This document shows positions 32,583 through 41,632 of a stretch of DNA of 51,122 nt, piece after piece (positions within the stretch are counted from its first letter, which is position 1; every line of letters begins with the position of its first letter). The notes below the pieces were generated by a model. That model saw only the letters and a list, made by a program, of their open reading frames with translations, searched no databases and was not told the DNA's origin. The translations under genes and the position numbers were made by a program. This stretch comes from Syntrophaceae bacterium UBA5761 (lineage in GTDB: Bacteria > Desulfobacterota > Syntrophia > Syntrophales > UBA4778): positions 24,945 through 76,066 of the forward strand of contig DIEZ01000055.1 in assembly GCA_002418885.1 (NCBI GenBank), read 5' to 3'.

Positions 32583-34373
32583 ATGTACCCATGGCAGAGC
32601 AAGCTTCCCCGGGTTGCAGGGCCCTTTCTTCAACCCATGGCGATGTTTCTCGTCTGTGTCGTCTTTATTTCCCTGATCCTTGTGACCGGTTTGGTCGACC
32701 TGCGACGCCTCGAACAAACACTGCTTTCTTTCATGGAAGGCCGGGGTCTCGACGTCAGCGCCAAGATTCAACGCGACGCCCAGGAGAACTTCACCGGGCT
32801 GACGCAGGTACTACAGGGGGAACATGCCGGCAATGTACTGTTATCCTTGACGGAAGAAACCTTCCTGCCCCAGGAATCTTTCGTCAATTTCCTGGTCGGT
32901 CTTTCACGCCGCCTCGCGAGAGAAGCGGATCAGGCGCGAACGGACCGGGAAACCCTGAAGCGGATGGCCGAGGAAAATCACCTCTGGCTTCTTGCCCTGT
33001 TGGACGAGGAAGGGCGGGTTGTTTTTCGGACCAGACCGTTTTCCCGAAGCCTTCTTGCGCGGGCGGCCTCCGTAGTCGCGGGCAAGCGGGATATTGACAT
33101 CGACGTCTTCCGGGAAAAGCTTGGCTCAATCGCCCTCCGCAGGGGCCCGGAAAGAGGGACCCTGTTGGTCGTTCTCGACGGACAGGGATTGCGTTACTGG
33201 GGCATGAAGTTTGCGCTTCAAAAGGCCGTCGAAGAGGCCGTCACGGGGCAGAAGTTGCCTTATGTTGCAGTCGTCGGGACGGACAGGGCTGTTCTGGCGA
33301 GTGTGGGAGACCCGTCGGAAAAACAGGCGGACGATGAGTACGTAGTCGATGGTATACTTAAGGGTCGCACGGCGGTGTCGCACCGTAAATTCGATTTTAA
33401 GGACCGAAAAATACTCGAAGTGGTGTCGCCCCTCTATCTGGACGGTGTTCTTGTCGGCGCCGTCCGCGTCGGGTTGGGAAGGGAGGACGCGGACCAGGTT
33501 CTGGGCAAGAACAGGATGCTGATGATCATATCGATGGTCTTTGTCATGTCCATCGGACTTCTCTCAGTCTGGTTGCTGTACCGTAACCAGAACCGGCATC
33601 TCGCCCGGATGGAGGAGATGGGGAAGGAACTCCAAAAGTCGGAGCGGCTCTCCGCCCTGGGGCAGCTTGCGGCCGGCGTTGCCCATGAGATAAGGAACCC
33701 GCTGAATGCGATCAGCATGGCGAGCCAGAGGCTCCAAAGGGAATTCCAGCCGATGGACGAGCAGAGGAGCGAGGAATTCGGTAAGATGACGGTGGTGATC
33801 CGGGATGAAATACGTCGGTTGAACGGGATCATCGAGGAGTTTCTCGCCTTCTCGCGCAGCCAGCGCCTCGAGCTTCTGGAGTACCCCGTCGAGACCGTTC
33901 TCCAGAAACTGGTGAGGCTCGTCGGTGAGGAAGCGGCCCCCAGGGGTATCGCCATAGAGGCGGTGGGGTTGGATTCGGCGACGCCGATCCTGATGGACGT
34001 CGACAAGCTGCAGCAGGCCTTTCTCAACATCATAAAAAACGCGATGGAGTCGATCAACGGGTCGGGGAAGATATCCGTTTTCCTCGAGGCAGCGGGCAGC
34101 GACGGCGTCTCCGTCAGGATTACGGATACCGGAGGAGGCCTTACGCCCGAGGAGATGGACAGGATTTTCAACCCCGAGTATACGACGAAAGAAAAGGGCC
34201 TGGGTCTGGGGTTGCCCATCGCCCATGAGATCATCCGCAGTCACGGCGGCGACATACGGGTGCAGAGCCAGGTCGGCGTGGGAACGACTTTCGACATCCG
34301 GTTGCCCCGGAAAAAAGGCGAAACCGAAGAGACCAAGAACACAAAGAGAAAAGATGCATCAGGCACCGAATAG
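32583..34373 (+). CDS. Membrane sensor histidine kinase (ZraS-like)
   Basis: 596 residues. Helices at about 19-41 and 316-337 enclose a long periplasmic domain of about 270 residues, larger than in classical ZraS and ending in a Cache-like segment (ILEVVSPLYLDGVLVGAVRVGL). HisKA has the phospho-His near 368 (AAGVAHEIRNPLNAISMAS); HATPase shows NIIKNAMESINGSG, DTGGGL and GLGLGLPIAHE. The C-terminus is Lys/Glu-rich. The short gap to the Spy-like gene indicates cotranscription. The signal is presumably sensed in the periplasm with that protein. Confidence 0.92.
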   Translation: MYPWQSKLPRVAGPFLQPMAMFLVCVVFISLILVTGLVDLRRLEQTLLSFMEGRGLDVSAKIQRDAQENFTGLTQVLQGEHAGNVLLSLTEETFLPQESFVNFLVGLSRRLAREADQARTDRETLKRMAEENHLWLLALLDEEGRVVFRTRPFSRSLLARAASVVAGKRDIDIDVFREKLGSIALRRGPERGTLLVVLDGQGLRYWGMKFALQKAVEEAVTGQKLPYVAVVGTDRAVLASVGDPSEKQADDEYVVDGILKGRTAVSHRKFDFKDRKILEVVSPLYLDGVLVGAVRVGLGREDADQVLGKNRMLMIISMVFVMSIGLLSVWLLYRNQNRHLARMEEMGKELQKSERLSALGQLAAGVAHEIRNPLNAISMASQRLQREFQPMDEQRSEEFGKMTVVIRDEIRRLNGIIEEFLAFSRSQRLELLEYPVETVLQKLVRLVGEEAAPRGIAIEAVGLDSATPILMDVDKLQQAFLNIIKNAMESINGSGKISVFLEAAGSDGVSVRITDTGGGLTPEEMDRIFNPEYTTKEKGLGLGLPIAHEIIRSHGGDIRVQSQVGVGTTFDIRLPRKKGETEETKNTKRKDASGTE

Positions 34374-34387
34374 TGGGGAGACGGAAG

Positions 34388-35749
34388 GTGACGGGGAAGC
34401 TGAACATCCTGATTGTCGAAGACGGACAATCGCAAAGAATGATACTCCGTGATTTTCTTGTCAAAGAAGGCTACACGGTGGAGGAAGCGGAAAGCGGCGA
34501 AAAGGGGGTTGCTGCGGTCAAGGCCGGGCATTTCGACCTCCTCCTCCTCGACTACAAGATGCCGGGGATGAACGGCCTGGAGGTCCTCGAGGAGGTCAAA
34601 AAGATCAACCCCGACGTCGACGTGATCATGATGACGGCCTTCGGCACGATAGATACCGCCGTCAGGGCCATGAAGTCGGGCGCGGTGGATTACGTCACAA
34701 AACCCGTGGACCTGGATGAACTCCTGATCCACCTCACCCGCCTGTCGGAGCGACGGACCCTTCTCCGGGAAAACGAGATACTCCGGCAAGAATTGCGGGC
34801 CAAGGGCGTCACGTCCGACCAGATCATCTTCACGAGTCCCGCCATGGCGAACCTGGTCAACATGGCCGGAAGGGTCGCGGCCAGTCGGGCGACGGTCCTG
34901 ATACAGGGAGAAAGCGGCACCGGCAAGGAGCTTCTGGCCCGGCTCATCCACAACCTGAGCCCCCGTTCCGAGAAGCCCATGATCGCCGTAAACTGTGGGG
35001 CCATCCCGGAGACGCTTCTCGAAGCGGAGCTTTTCGGTCACGAGAAAGGGGCCTTCACCGGGGCGACGGGTCGGCGGATCGGCCGATTCGAAGAAGCCGA
35101 CGGAAGCACGCTTTTTCTCGACGAGGTCGGAGAACTTCCGCCGCCTGTTCAGGTCAAACTCCTCCGGTTCCTTCAAGAACGGGAATTTCAACGCCTGGGA
35201 GGCAATCAGACGATCCGGGCCGACGTGCGGGTCATAAGCGCTACGAACCGCGACCTGGAGGCGAGGATCAGGGAAGGCGCATTCCGTGAAGATCTGTTTT
35301 ACCGCCTCAACGTTGTGGTCATGTCCATCCCGCCGCTGCGGGAGAGGAAGGCGGACATTCCTCTCCTCACCGAGCATTTTCTGGAGCGGTATGCCCGCGA
35401 GAACGGGAAAGAGATCGACGGCCTGAGCCGTGAGGCAAAGGACCTTCTCCTGAAGTACGACTACCCCGGGAATGTCAGGGAGCTTGAAAACATAATCGAG
35501 CGGGCCGTCGTCATCTCGCGGGGTCCGGTGATCTCCGTCGAAGACCTACCTTTCCAGGAGCGCGCGCCGGGGAACGGCACGGAAAGGAGCGGTAGCCTGA
35601 TGAAGGATTCCGTCGAGGCACTTGAACAACGTCTGATCGAAGACGCTATGCGGCAGGTCAACAACAACCAGAGCCGGGCCGCCGATCTCCTCGGGATCAG
35701 CGAGAGAATGCTGCGGTATAAATTAAAGAAATATGGACTCAAAAACTGA
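34388..35749 (+). CDS. Sigma-54-dependent response regulator (ZraR-like)
   Basis: 453 residues from the GTG at 34388, which GGGGAG precedes; a GTG at 34373 overlapping the kinase stop is possible. Receiver with D55 (LLLLDYKMPG) and KPVD; AAA+ domain with GESGTGKE, GAFTGAT, GSTLFLDEVGEL; Fis-type HTH at the end (NNNQSRAADLLGISERMLRYKLKKYG). It should drive the sigma-54-like promoter of its own operon and perhaps the promoter at 458. It is about 45% similar by eye to the regulator at 24719, so cross-talk deserves thought. The stop abuts the convergent ferritin-like gene with no spacer. Confidence 0.94.
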   Translation: MTGKLNILIVEDGQSQRMILRDFLVKEGYTVEEAESGEKGVAAVKAGHFDLLLLDYKMPGMNGLEVLEEVKKINPDVDVIMMTAFGTIDTAVRAMKSGAVDYVTKPVDLDELLIHLTRLSERRTLLRENEILRQELRAKGVTSDQIIFTSPAMANLVNMAGRVAASRATVLIQGESGTGKELLARLIHNLSPRSEKPMIAVNCGAIPETLLEAELFGHEKGAFTGATGRRIGRFEEADGSTLFLDEVGELPPPVQVKLLRFLQEREFQRLGGNQTIRADVRVISATNRDLEARIREGAFREDLFYRLNVVVMSIPPLRERKADIPLLTEHFLERYARENGKEIDGLSREAKDLLLKYDYPGNVRELENIIERAVVISRGPVISVEDLPFQERAPGNGTERSGSLMKDSVEALEQRLIEDAMRQVNNNQSRAADLLGISERMLRYKLKKYGLKN

Positions 35750-36232
35750 CTATTTCTTGTCGTACTGCCGCTTGAAGTCCGTCAACTTCGCGAAATGCCG
35801 TCTCTCTTCGGCGATGATCTTTTCGATTTCCGCATGCTGACTCCGGGGAACCAAATTCTTCGCCTCGCTGTAGTAGAGTATGGAATCTACTTCTCTGTTG
35901 ATGGCAAAATCGAGGGCCGACAGGGTGTCTTTGACACCGCCGAACTCATCTTTGATGGCGTGGGAGCTGAAAACGACCTTGTTGTCGAGATAGTTGCGCA
36001 GATACGCCATGTATTCCCCGGGATAGGTTTCCGGGGGTTCGTAACTTTCTATCTCCGAGAGAAGGGTGCTGAAATATTTTTTGTGGTTCGCTTCCTCGTC
36101 GGCCAAGATGTTGAATAGGTTTTTGGTTTCTTCGTTATCGACGATCGTCGCGGCGTAGCGGTAGAATCTTTCGCCGTTCTCCTCTATCCTGACGGCAAAC
36201 TGGAAGATATCGCTGGCATCGAAAATTTTCAT
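35750..36232 (-). CDS. Ferritin-like (rubrerythrin-type) diiron protein
   Basis: 160 residues from the ATG at 36232 (GGAGG 11 bases before); an ATG at 36274 would add 14 residues. Four-helix bundle with ligands in RIEENGERFYR, LADEEANHKKYF, and REVDSILYYSEAK...IAEERRHFAKL. It is like the COG1633 rubrerythrin-related proteins rather than peroxidase rubrerythrins with a rubredoxin domain. Likely role: iron storage or peroxide defence. The 184-bp gap to the sirtuin gene is AT-rich and must hold both promoters. Confidence 0.85.
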   Translation of the reverse strand: MKIFDASDIFQFAVRIEENGERFYRYAATIVDNEETKNLFNILADEEANHKKYFSTLLSEIESYEPPETYPGEYMAYLRNYLDNKVVFSSHAIKDEFGGVKDTLSALDFAINREVDSILYYSEAKNLVPRSQHAEIEKIIAEERRHFAKLTDFKRQYDKK

Positions 36233-36416
36233 CGTACCTGTCGCCTCCAAAACATATTTTTTCACATCTATCACAAGAAGGGATTTTTTTCCAGCTTCCT
36301 GTCGACGGAGCGCAGTTTTTTAACAAAAAAACGACCTTTTCTTCATGATAAAAGACTACCGTCGGGTCAAGAAGTGAGGTATAAAGATACGAACAAATAA
36401 TTCAGGGTTGTTGCGC

Positions 36417-37220
36417 ATGGAAAACACAGACTTTGACGCCAAGGTCGGCAGGGTTGCCGATTTGATCCTCGGTTCGGCCCATGTTGTGGTCTTCACGGGA
36501 GCCGGTGTCAGCACCGAATCTGGGATACCGGATTTTCGGAGCCCGGGAGGTATCTGGAGCCGCTTCGACCCCGAGGATTTCACCATCTACCGCTTTCTCG
36601 AGAGCCCGGAAACACGGCGGAGGACGTGGGAGCTCTTCGGGGGCAGCGGGGTGATTGCCGATGCCGAACCGAACCCGGCCCACCGTGCAATATATGAATT
36701 GGAAAAGGCAGGTCGTCTGGACTGTGTCATCACCCAGAATATCGATAACCTCCATCAGAAGGCGGGGTGCTCACCGGAGAAGGTCGTTGAACTCCATGGA
36801 AACATGGCATGGGTGCGGTGTCTGGGTTGTGGAAAACGTTTCCGCATGGATACGGTCAAAGAATGGCTGAGGGCGGGTGTGGCGGTTCCCGAATGCGACG
36901 AGTGCTCGGGCATCCTGAAGCCCGATGCCGTCTATTTCGGCGAGCCTCTACCCAGGGAGGCACTCGACAAGGCGATTCACCACTCCCGCAATTGCGACCT
37001 CTTCATAGTCATCGGGTCTTCCCTCTCCGTCTATCCGGCGGCTTACATGCCCGTGTATGCCCTCGAGAACGGCGCCAGGTTGGTGGTCGTGAACGCGACG
37101 AGCACCTTTTGCGACGACCAGGCGGAAGTGGTCATCAACGGAAAGGCAGGCGTCGTGATGGAGAGGATTGTCGAGGAGGCAAGGCGGAAACGGATGGCGG
37201 GGCAAGGAGGACGAACATGA
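36417..37220 (+). CDS. cobB: Sir2-family NAD-dependent protein deacylase
   Basis: 267 residues from the ATG at 36417. All class motifs are present: GAGVSTESGIPDFRSP, TQNIDNLHQKAG, catalytic His in ELHGN, and a four-Cys zinc ribbon (CLGC, CDEC). It removes acetyl or other acyl groups from lysine with NAD in the cytoplasm, for example controlling acyl-CoA synthetases. In an acyl-CoA-rich syntroph-like metabolism that fits. Its stop overlaps the next start (ATGA), so translation of the secreted protein downstream is coupled. Confidence 0.94.
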   Translation: MENTDFDAKVGRVADLILGSAHVVVFTGAGVSTESGIPDFRSPGGIWSRFDPEDFTIYRFLESPETRRRTWELFGGSGVIADAEPNPAHRAIYELEKAGRLDCVITQNIDNLHQKAGCSPEKVVELHGNMAWVRCLGCGKRFRMDTVKEWLRAGVAVPECDECSGILKPDAVYFGEPLPREALDKAIHHSRNCDLFIVIGSSLSVYPAAYMPVYALENGARLVVVNATSTFCDDQAEVVINGKAGVVMERIVEEARRKRMAGQGGRT

Positions 37221-37717
37221 TGCGAGAGATGGTGAAATTTTTATGTCCCGTCGTCATCGTCCTGATCGCGACGGCAGCCTTTTCACAGGCGGTGGGGTCA
37301 CCTTTCCAGAACTACGGCGAGATAATACCCAGCGAGGAGGCGACCCGCATTTTTGAGAGCTATACGGTGCTTCCGAATCACAGGTACTATATAAGCGGCG
37401 CCGAACTGTATCCGGGTGCCCTTATCGGCATCGACATGGCGTACACGCTGGATACCGAACTCTGGAAAGAGGTCGAGATGACCGTCGAGAAACTGAAGGA
37501 GACGGTGAACGACATGACGTCTAAAGGCCTCGAGGTTGGGGAGTTCCTCTATGGGTTCGACATCCTGGACAATCAGGGAAAGAAGGTCGGCATCTGGTAT
37601 TCTATTCTTCGGGCGAGGACCAGCCTGAAGATGCTCGGAGAAAACAGGGTGATGATCTACACGCCTCCGCTTAACGTCTGGGAAAAACAACAGGACCGTA
37701 CCTTCCGTCCCAAATAG
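37217..37717 (+). CDS. Secreted protein of unknown function
   Basis: 166 residues from ATG 37217, with AGGAGG 6 bases before it. Signal peptide 1-24 (hydrophobic run VKFLCPVVIVLIATAAF). The mature part is alpha/beta with the features NYGEIIPSEEATRIFESYTVLPNHRYYISG and ILDNQGKKVGIWYSILRA. I do not recognise it, though such a pattern (an ordered strand YYISG then DTELWKEV) recurs in small Desulfobacterota exported proteins. Coupled to the sirtuin gene by overlap, which is curious for a periplasmic product; the link may only be transcriptional. Confidence 0.75.
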   Translation: MMREMVKFLCPVVIVLIATAAFSQAVGSPFQNYGEIIPSEEATRIFESYTVLPNHRYYISGAELYPGALIGIDMAYTLDTELWKEVEMTVEKLKETVNDMTSKGLEVGEFLYGFDILDNQGKKVGIWYSILRARTSLKMLGENRVMIYTPPLNVWEKQQDRTFRPK

Positions 37718-37745
37718 TGTTGACGACTTCCGAGAAAAAGACGAC

Positions 37746-38552
37746 ATGTGTTTGATACTCTTATCGTTCCAGCAGCGGACAGACTACCCCCTTGTTTTTG
37801 CCGCCAATCGTGACGAGTTTTATGACAGGGCCTCCGCGCCCGCGGCTTTCTGGGAAGAGGCGCCGGAACTGCTTGCCGGAAGGGATCTTGTGGCCGGCGG
37901 CACATGGTTCGGTGTGACCAAGACGGGCAGGCTCGCCGCGATAACCAATTATCGCGAACCGGGCTTTCACAGGTTCACCGCACCTTCGCGGGGGAAGGTG
38001 GTCTCCGACTTTCTGCTGAGCGAGGAAGAACCCGAAGAATACCTGAGGCGCCTTGAAGCGGATGCTCACCGTTGCAACGGTTTCAGCCTGATCCTCGGAT
38101 ACCCGGGACGACTTTTCTATTTTTCGAACCGGAATGACCGTTTTACTGAGCTCAAACCCGGGCTCTACGGGCTGAGCAATCATCTGCTCGATTCGCCGTG
38201 GCCCAAGGTCGAAAGGGGCAAGAAGGCCCTGGCCGATGTCCTATCCCGCGGGCAACCGCCGTCGGATGAGATCATCGAGGACCTTTTCCGGGTGCTTGCC
38301 GACAGAAAACGGCCGGAGGACGGTGAGTTGCCCGATACGGGCGTGGGGCTGGAATGGGAACGGGTCCTTTCGTCCTTGTTTGTCACAAGCCCTGTCTACG
38401 GCACCAGGTCTTCGACGGTTCTACTGGTGGACCGCGAGGGAACGGTCACCTTCGAAGAAAGGGTGTTCGACGGCGGGCCGAATTCCTGGAGCTCTGCAAA
38501 GTATGAGTTTAGAATCGAGGCAACTGGAAAAGGCGATCGGGATCGCACCTGA
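37746..38552 (+). CDS. NRDE/TANGO2-family protein with altered 3' end
   Basis: 268 residues, the normal family size. It begins MCLILLSF with the N-terminal Cys expected of an Ntn-hydrolase-like fold and has the family sequence FAANRDEFYDRA, then GGTWFGVTKTGRLAAITNY and TRSSTVLLVDREG. Function unknown in bacteria; TANGO2 is linked to haem or lipid handling. The last residues (roughly GKGDRDRT) are read from the transposase remnant, the natural end being near KYEFRIEA. The gene therefore survives an IS-linked rearrangement with a slightly replaced tail. Confidence 0.85.
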   Translation: MCLILLSFQQRTDYPLVFAANRDEFYDRASAPAAFWEEAPELLAGRDLVAGGTWFGVTKTGRLAAITNYREPGFHRFTAPSRGKVVSDFLLSEEEPEEYLRRLEADAHRCNGFSLILGYPGRLFYFSNRNDRFTELKPGLYGLSNHLLDSPWPKVERGKKALADVLSRGQPPSDEIIEDLFRVLADRKRPEDGELPDTGVGLEWERVLSSLFVTSPVYGTRSSTVLLVDREGTVTFEERVFDGGPNSWSSAKYEFRIEATGKGDRDRT

Positions 38553-39261
38553 CGCCGGAAGCTTTGTCCACCGAATGAGAGTAGAGTCTGCGGCACTTGA
38601 GATTCGACTTGGCCCGGATGATAAAGAATGCCGAGGCCTGAGTGACGGTGTAGAGTCTTGAGAAGTCCAGGAAGCCGCGGTCCATGATGTAGAAAGCGCC
38701 TGTCTCCAGGGGGATGATATCCAAGACGTTGACCTCGTGGAGTTTGCCGTCGGAGATGTGAATAAAGCTCGGTATATTCCCCCGCAGGTCCAGCAGCGTA
38801 TGGAGACGGACGGCCCCTTTTGTTTCCCGGAAGCGGGCCCAGGGAAACAGGGACAGGCACAGGTCGATCGTCGTGGCATCCAGGGCGTAAACCGTGTTTT
38901 CGAGTTCCACGGCCAACGGTTCCTTGTGGTAAAGCTTCCTGGCGACACCGATCAGATGATGGGCAAAATCGGCGTAGATGCGCCAGTCCCGCATCTCGTT
39001 GGCTTCCGCCAGGGTGCTGCGGGAAACCTTGCTGCGGACGCCCATGTGGTAGAGTTTGTTGCTCTGTGCCCGGAGGCAGACCTCGATGTCCCGCAGGCTC
39101 TCCCGATACGCCAGTTGGGCAAACGCCATGATGCGGAACTGATCCATGCAGGTGAAGCTCTTCGCGCTGAAGTTGCCTCGGTATCTCTCCACGCAACGCC
39201 GAAAGGTCTTCAGCGGCATGAAGTCCATGATCTGGGTAAACACAAGCGGACCGGGATACAT
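38509..39261 (-). pseudogene. Truncated IS4-family transposase
   Basis: 250 residues where full-length relatives have about 380. The N-terminal DUF4372-like region (GPLVFTQIMDFMPLKTFRRC) and the DDE Asp regions (YALDATTIDLCLSLFPW, LLDLRG, YIMDRGFLDF) are intact. The chain ends shortly after SHSVDKASGVRCDP, then reads DRLFQLPRF from the neighbouring NRDE gene to a stop. The C-terminal catalytic Glu of the Y-R-E-K signature is missing, so the enzyme must be inactive. Confidence 0.88.
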
Positions 39262-39335
39262 AGGCGCTCCTTCCCTGGAATGATTTCTGGGAAGGTCTAC
39301 AGATTCCGCTTCGCATTTTCAAGTCGAGGACAGAC
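38530..39335 (-). mobile_element. Remnant of an IS4-family insertion sequence
   Basis: Holds the truncated transposase and about 75 bp of 5' flank. The right boundary (near 39335) is a guess; no terminal inverted repeats could be matched because the transposase 3' end is deleted. The left edge falls where the NRDE gene's own sequence begins, about 38525-38545. The element cannot move by itself. Confidence 0.65.
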
Positions 39336-39477
39336 ATAAATGGCGTCTTTTATTAACCATGTTACACTGTTACAAAAGTTAACCGCCGATTATTCCGGAC
39401 AGTAGTGTTTGGCGTTAAATGGTATGAAGTGTCCGATCTGGCTTAACTTATTCAACACCTGAATGAGAAAGGGTAAA

Positions 39478-40974
39478 ATGATGAATAGTTCACAAGACAT
39501 GAGACCCGTGATAATCGGCGTAGGGCAATGTGTTCACAAGCCGGAAGATCCAGGCGAGGCCAAAAAGTCCTTAGACCTTGTTGAAATAGCCGTCGAGACG
39601 GCTGAAGAGGATTCAGGCGTCTCAGGCCTGAGCGAAAAGATCGATTCTCTTTGCCTGGTCAACATGCTTTCTGGTTCATACCTCGACCCTTGTGGAGAGC
39701 TTGCCCAAAGACTCGGGGCCAAGCCCCGGTCTTCGGCTTACACCTGGGTCGGGGCTACGGCTCCGCAATGGTTCGTCAACCGGAGTGCGGAAAATATCGT
39801 ATCCGGCCAGGCCCGGATCGTCTTGATCTGCGGTGGTGAGGCCTTTTATTCCAAGAAACTGAGGGAAGGTTCCTGGGACTGGGATTTTCCCCAAAAAGAG
39901 TCGTGGATGGTCGGGGATTTGCGCGACCCGGTTAGTAATCTGGAGCAGAAATACGGCCTTGTGCTGCCTTTACACTTTTACCCTCTCATGGAAAACGCAC
40001 TGAGGTTTCATGAAGGCCTTACGCTGGAAGAACAGCGCCGGGAGCTGGGAGACTTTTTGTCCCGATGCTCTGCCATTGCGGCCCAAAATCCGTATGCCTG
40101 GTTCAAAACCCCAAGGACGGCCGAGGAGATCATCTCTCCCACAGGTTCCAACCGGATGGTTGCTTTTCCGTACACCAAGCTTATGTGCTCCATCATGGAG
40201 GTGGACCAGGCCGCGGCCGTATTCATGACCGACGAACGGACCGCGCGGGAGCTCGGCGTTCCCGAGGGAAAATGGGTCTATCTCCTTGGCGCGGGTGACG
40301 CCTCTGATATCTGGCACGTGACGGAACGTTTGAATTTCTACTCGTCCCCTTCGGTCAAGGTTGCGGCTGACAAGGCCCTTGAGCAGGCCAAGATACCGTT
40401 GTCCGGGGTAGGATACCTTGATTTTTACAGTTGTTTCCCCTGCGCGCCGCGAATCACGCGGAACATGCTCGGTATACCGAAAGACGACTTACGCCCCTTG
40501 ACCGTAACCGGCGGTATGCCCTACTTCGGCGGTCCGGGTAACTCGTACAGCCTGCATGCCATCGCGCGGTTGGTCGAGCTTCTCCGGCAGGACCCCACCA
40601 AGGCCGGGATGATCCAGGCCTTAAGCTGGTTCATAAGCAAACATTCGGTGGGTGTCTATTCTGCCACGCCGGGCCAGGGCCCGTATCGTCCCGTCCCGTC
40701 CGGAGATTACCAGGCTGAGCTGGACAGTCTTCGAGGGCCGGATATAGTGGACGAGGCCTCGGGGCGAGCCGAAGTGGAGACCTTCATGCTGTTACATGAC
40801 CGGGAAGGCAAACCCGTCTCCGGGGTCGTTGTCGGCCGGCTTGATAGCAGGGCGAGGTTTTTGGCAAGACCGGTAAATGACATGGCGGTCCTTGAAGCCA
40901 TGACCAAAGAAGAGGTTATCGGGAAGCGAGGTAAAGTCAGGCCGAGGGATGGCTTCAACATTTTTGAATTTTAG
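39478..40974 (+). CDS. Thiolase-like protein lacking the nucleophilic cysteine
   Basis: 498 residues from the ATG at 39478 (AAAGGG upstream; ATG 39463 is possible). SCP-x-type thiolase fold: PVIIGVGQCVHK start, GGMPYFGGPGNSYSLHAIA and KHSVGVYSATPG. At the position of the acyl-accepting Cys it has VGATAPQWFVN, as in thiolase-like proteins with NSGGNTPQ. About 110 C-terminal residues after GVYSATPG form an added OB-like domain. It may bind acyl-CoA or act as a non-decarboxylating partner in side-chain breakdown; normal thiolysis is unlikely. It stands alone between the IS remnant and the thioesterase. Confidence 0.8.
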   Translation: MMNSSQDMRPVIIGVGQCVHKPEDPGEAKKSLDLVEIAVETAEEDSGVSGLSEKIDSLCLVNMLSGSYLDPCGELAQRLGAKPRSSAYTWVGATAPQWFVNRSAENIVSGQARIVLICGGEAFYSKKLREGSWDWDFPQKESWMVGDLRDPVSNLEQKYGLVLPLHFYPLMENALRFHEGLTLEEQRRELGDFLSRCSAIAAQNPYAWFKTPRTAEEIISPTGSNRMVAFPYTKLMCSIMEVDQAAAVFMTDERTARELGVPEGKWVYLLGAGDASDIWHVTERLNFYSSPSVKVAADKALEQAKIPLSGVGYLDFYSCFPCAPRITRNMLGIPKDDLRPLTVTGGMPYFGGPGNSYSLHAIARLVELLRQDPTKAGMIQALSWFISKHSVGVYSATPGQGPYRPVPSGDYQAELDSLRGPDIVDEASGRAEVETFMLLHDREGKPVSGVVVGRLDSRARFLARPVNDMAVLEAMTKEEVIGKRGKVRPRDGFNIFEF

Positions 40975-41026
40975 CCGGTTTCCGTCAATGCACCGTCAAA
41001 CCCGCCTTTGACTACGCCTTGGGGGG

Positions 41027-41043
41027 ATGTGTTTGCAACACAT
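41027..41043. repeat. Short palindrome between convergent genes
   Basis: ATGTGTT-TGC-AACACAT, a perfect 7-bp hairpin in the 119-bp gap between the thiolase-like and thioesterase genes. No T-run follows at once (TTGAAATAG on plus), so its role as terminator is uncertain. Confidence 0.4.
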
Positions 41044-41093
41044 TGAAATAGCTGGACCGTTCTTTTAAAAGAGTCGAGCTTATCCTTGTGGCT

Positions 41094-41516
41094 TCAGGTG
41101 TGTAGGAAAGGGAGCCGGTCCTTTTTCCGGTACACCGTGGCCTGTGAACGGGCGATGAGGTCCCCGCCGTCGTCCCGGACCTCTATATCGTAGGTCGCTA
41201 TTCGGTTGGAACGGCTGGTTTCCTTTGCCTCGGCGTGGAGCACCGCGCCCGGGGAAGGGGGCTTGATGTAATTGACGTTGAGACTCAGTGCGACGGCGAC
41301 GGTGCCGTGGGAATTCGAAGCAGTCTCGAAGGCTTCGTCGATGAGGGAGAAGATGGCCCCGCCGTGGGCCATCCCGAAGATGTTTTCCATGTCGGGGGTA
41401 AAGACCATCCGTACGAGGGAATAGCCGGGTGCTATCTTCACCAGTTTCAGGCCCAGTTTCCTCGCGTAAGGTTCTTCCTCCACCTTCTTGTGGATGGCCT
41501 TGAATGCTCTGTCCAC
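41094..41516 (-). CDS. PaaI-like hotdog thioesterase
   Basis: 140 residues starting at GTG with GAGGAGAGAGGGA ahead. Hotdog fold with the signature NIFGMAHGGAIFSLIDEAFETASN, where the HGG and the acidic residue of the following helix form the active site, and LNVNYIKPPSPGAVLHAEA. It hydrolyses aromatic or short-chain acyl-CoA in the cytoplasm to release CoA. It is convergent with the thiolase-like gene, not an operon partner, but both point to acyl-CoA metabolism in this stretch. Confidence 0.9.
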   Translation of the reverse strand: MDRAFKAIHKKVEEEPYARKLGLKLVKIAPGYSLVRMVFTPDMENIFGMAHGGAIFSLIDEAFETASNSHGTVAVALSLNVNYIKPPSPGAVLHAEAKETSRSNRIATYDIEVRDDGGDLIARSQATVYRKKDRLPFLHT

Positions 41517-41632
41517 TCCCTCTCTCCTCTTCTGCGGTTACTGCTGTACGCCTGATGTAAATACCGTCTGACGGGATTATCTGTCAAGGCCATTGCCCCA
41601 TTCGGGGAAATATTTTCTTGCTGAAGGAACGC

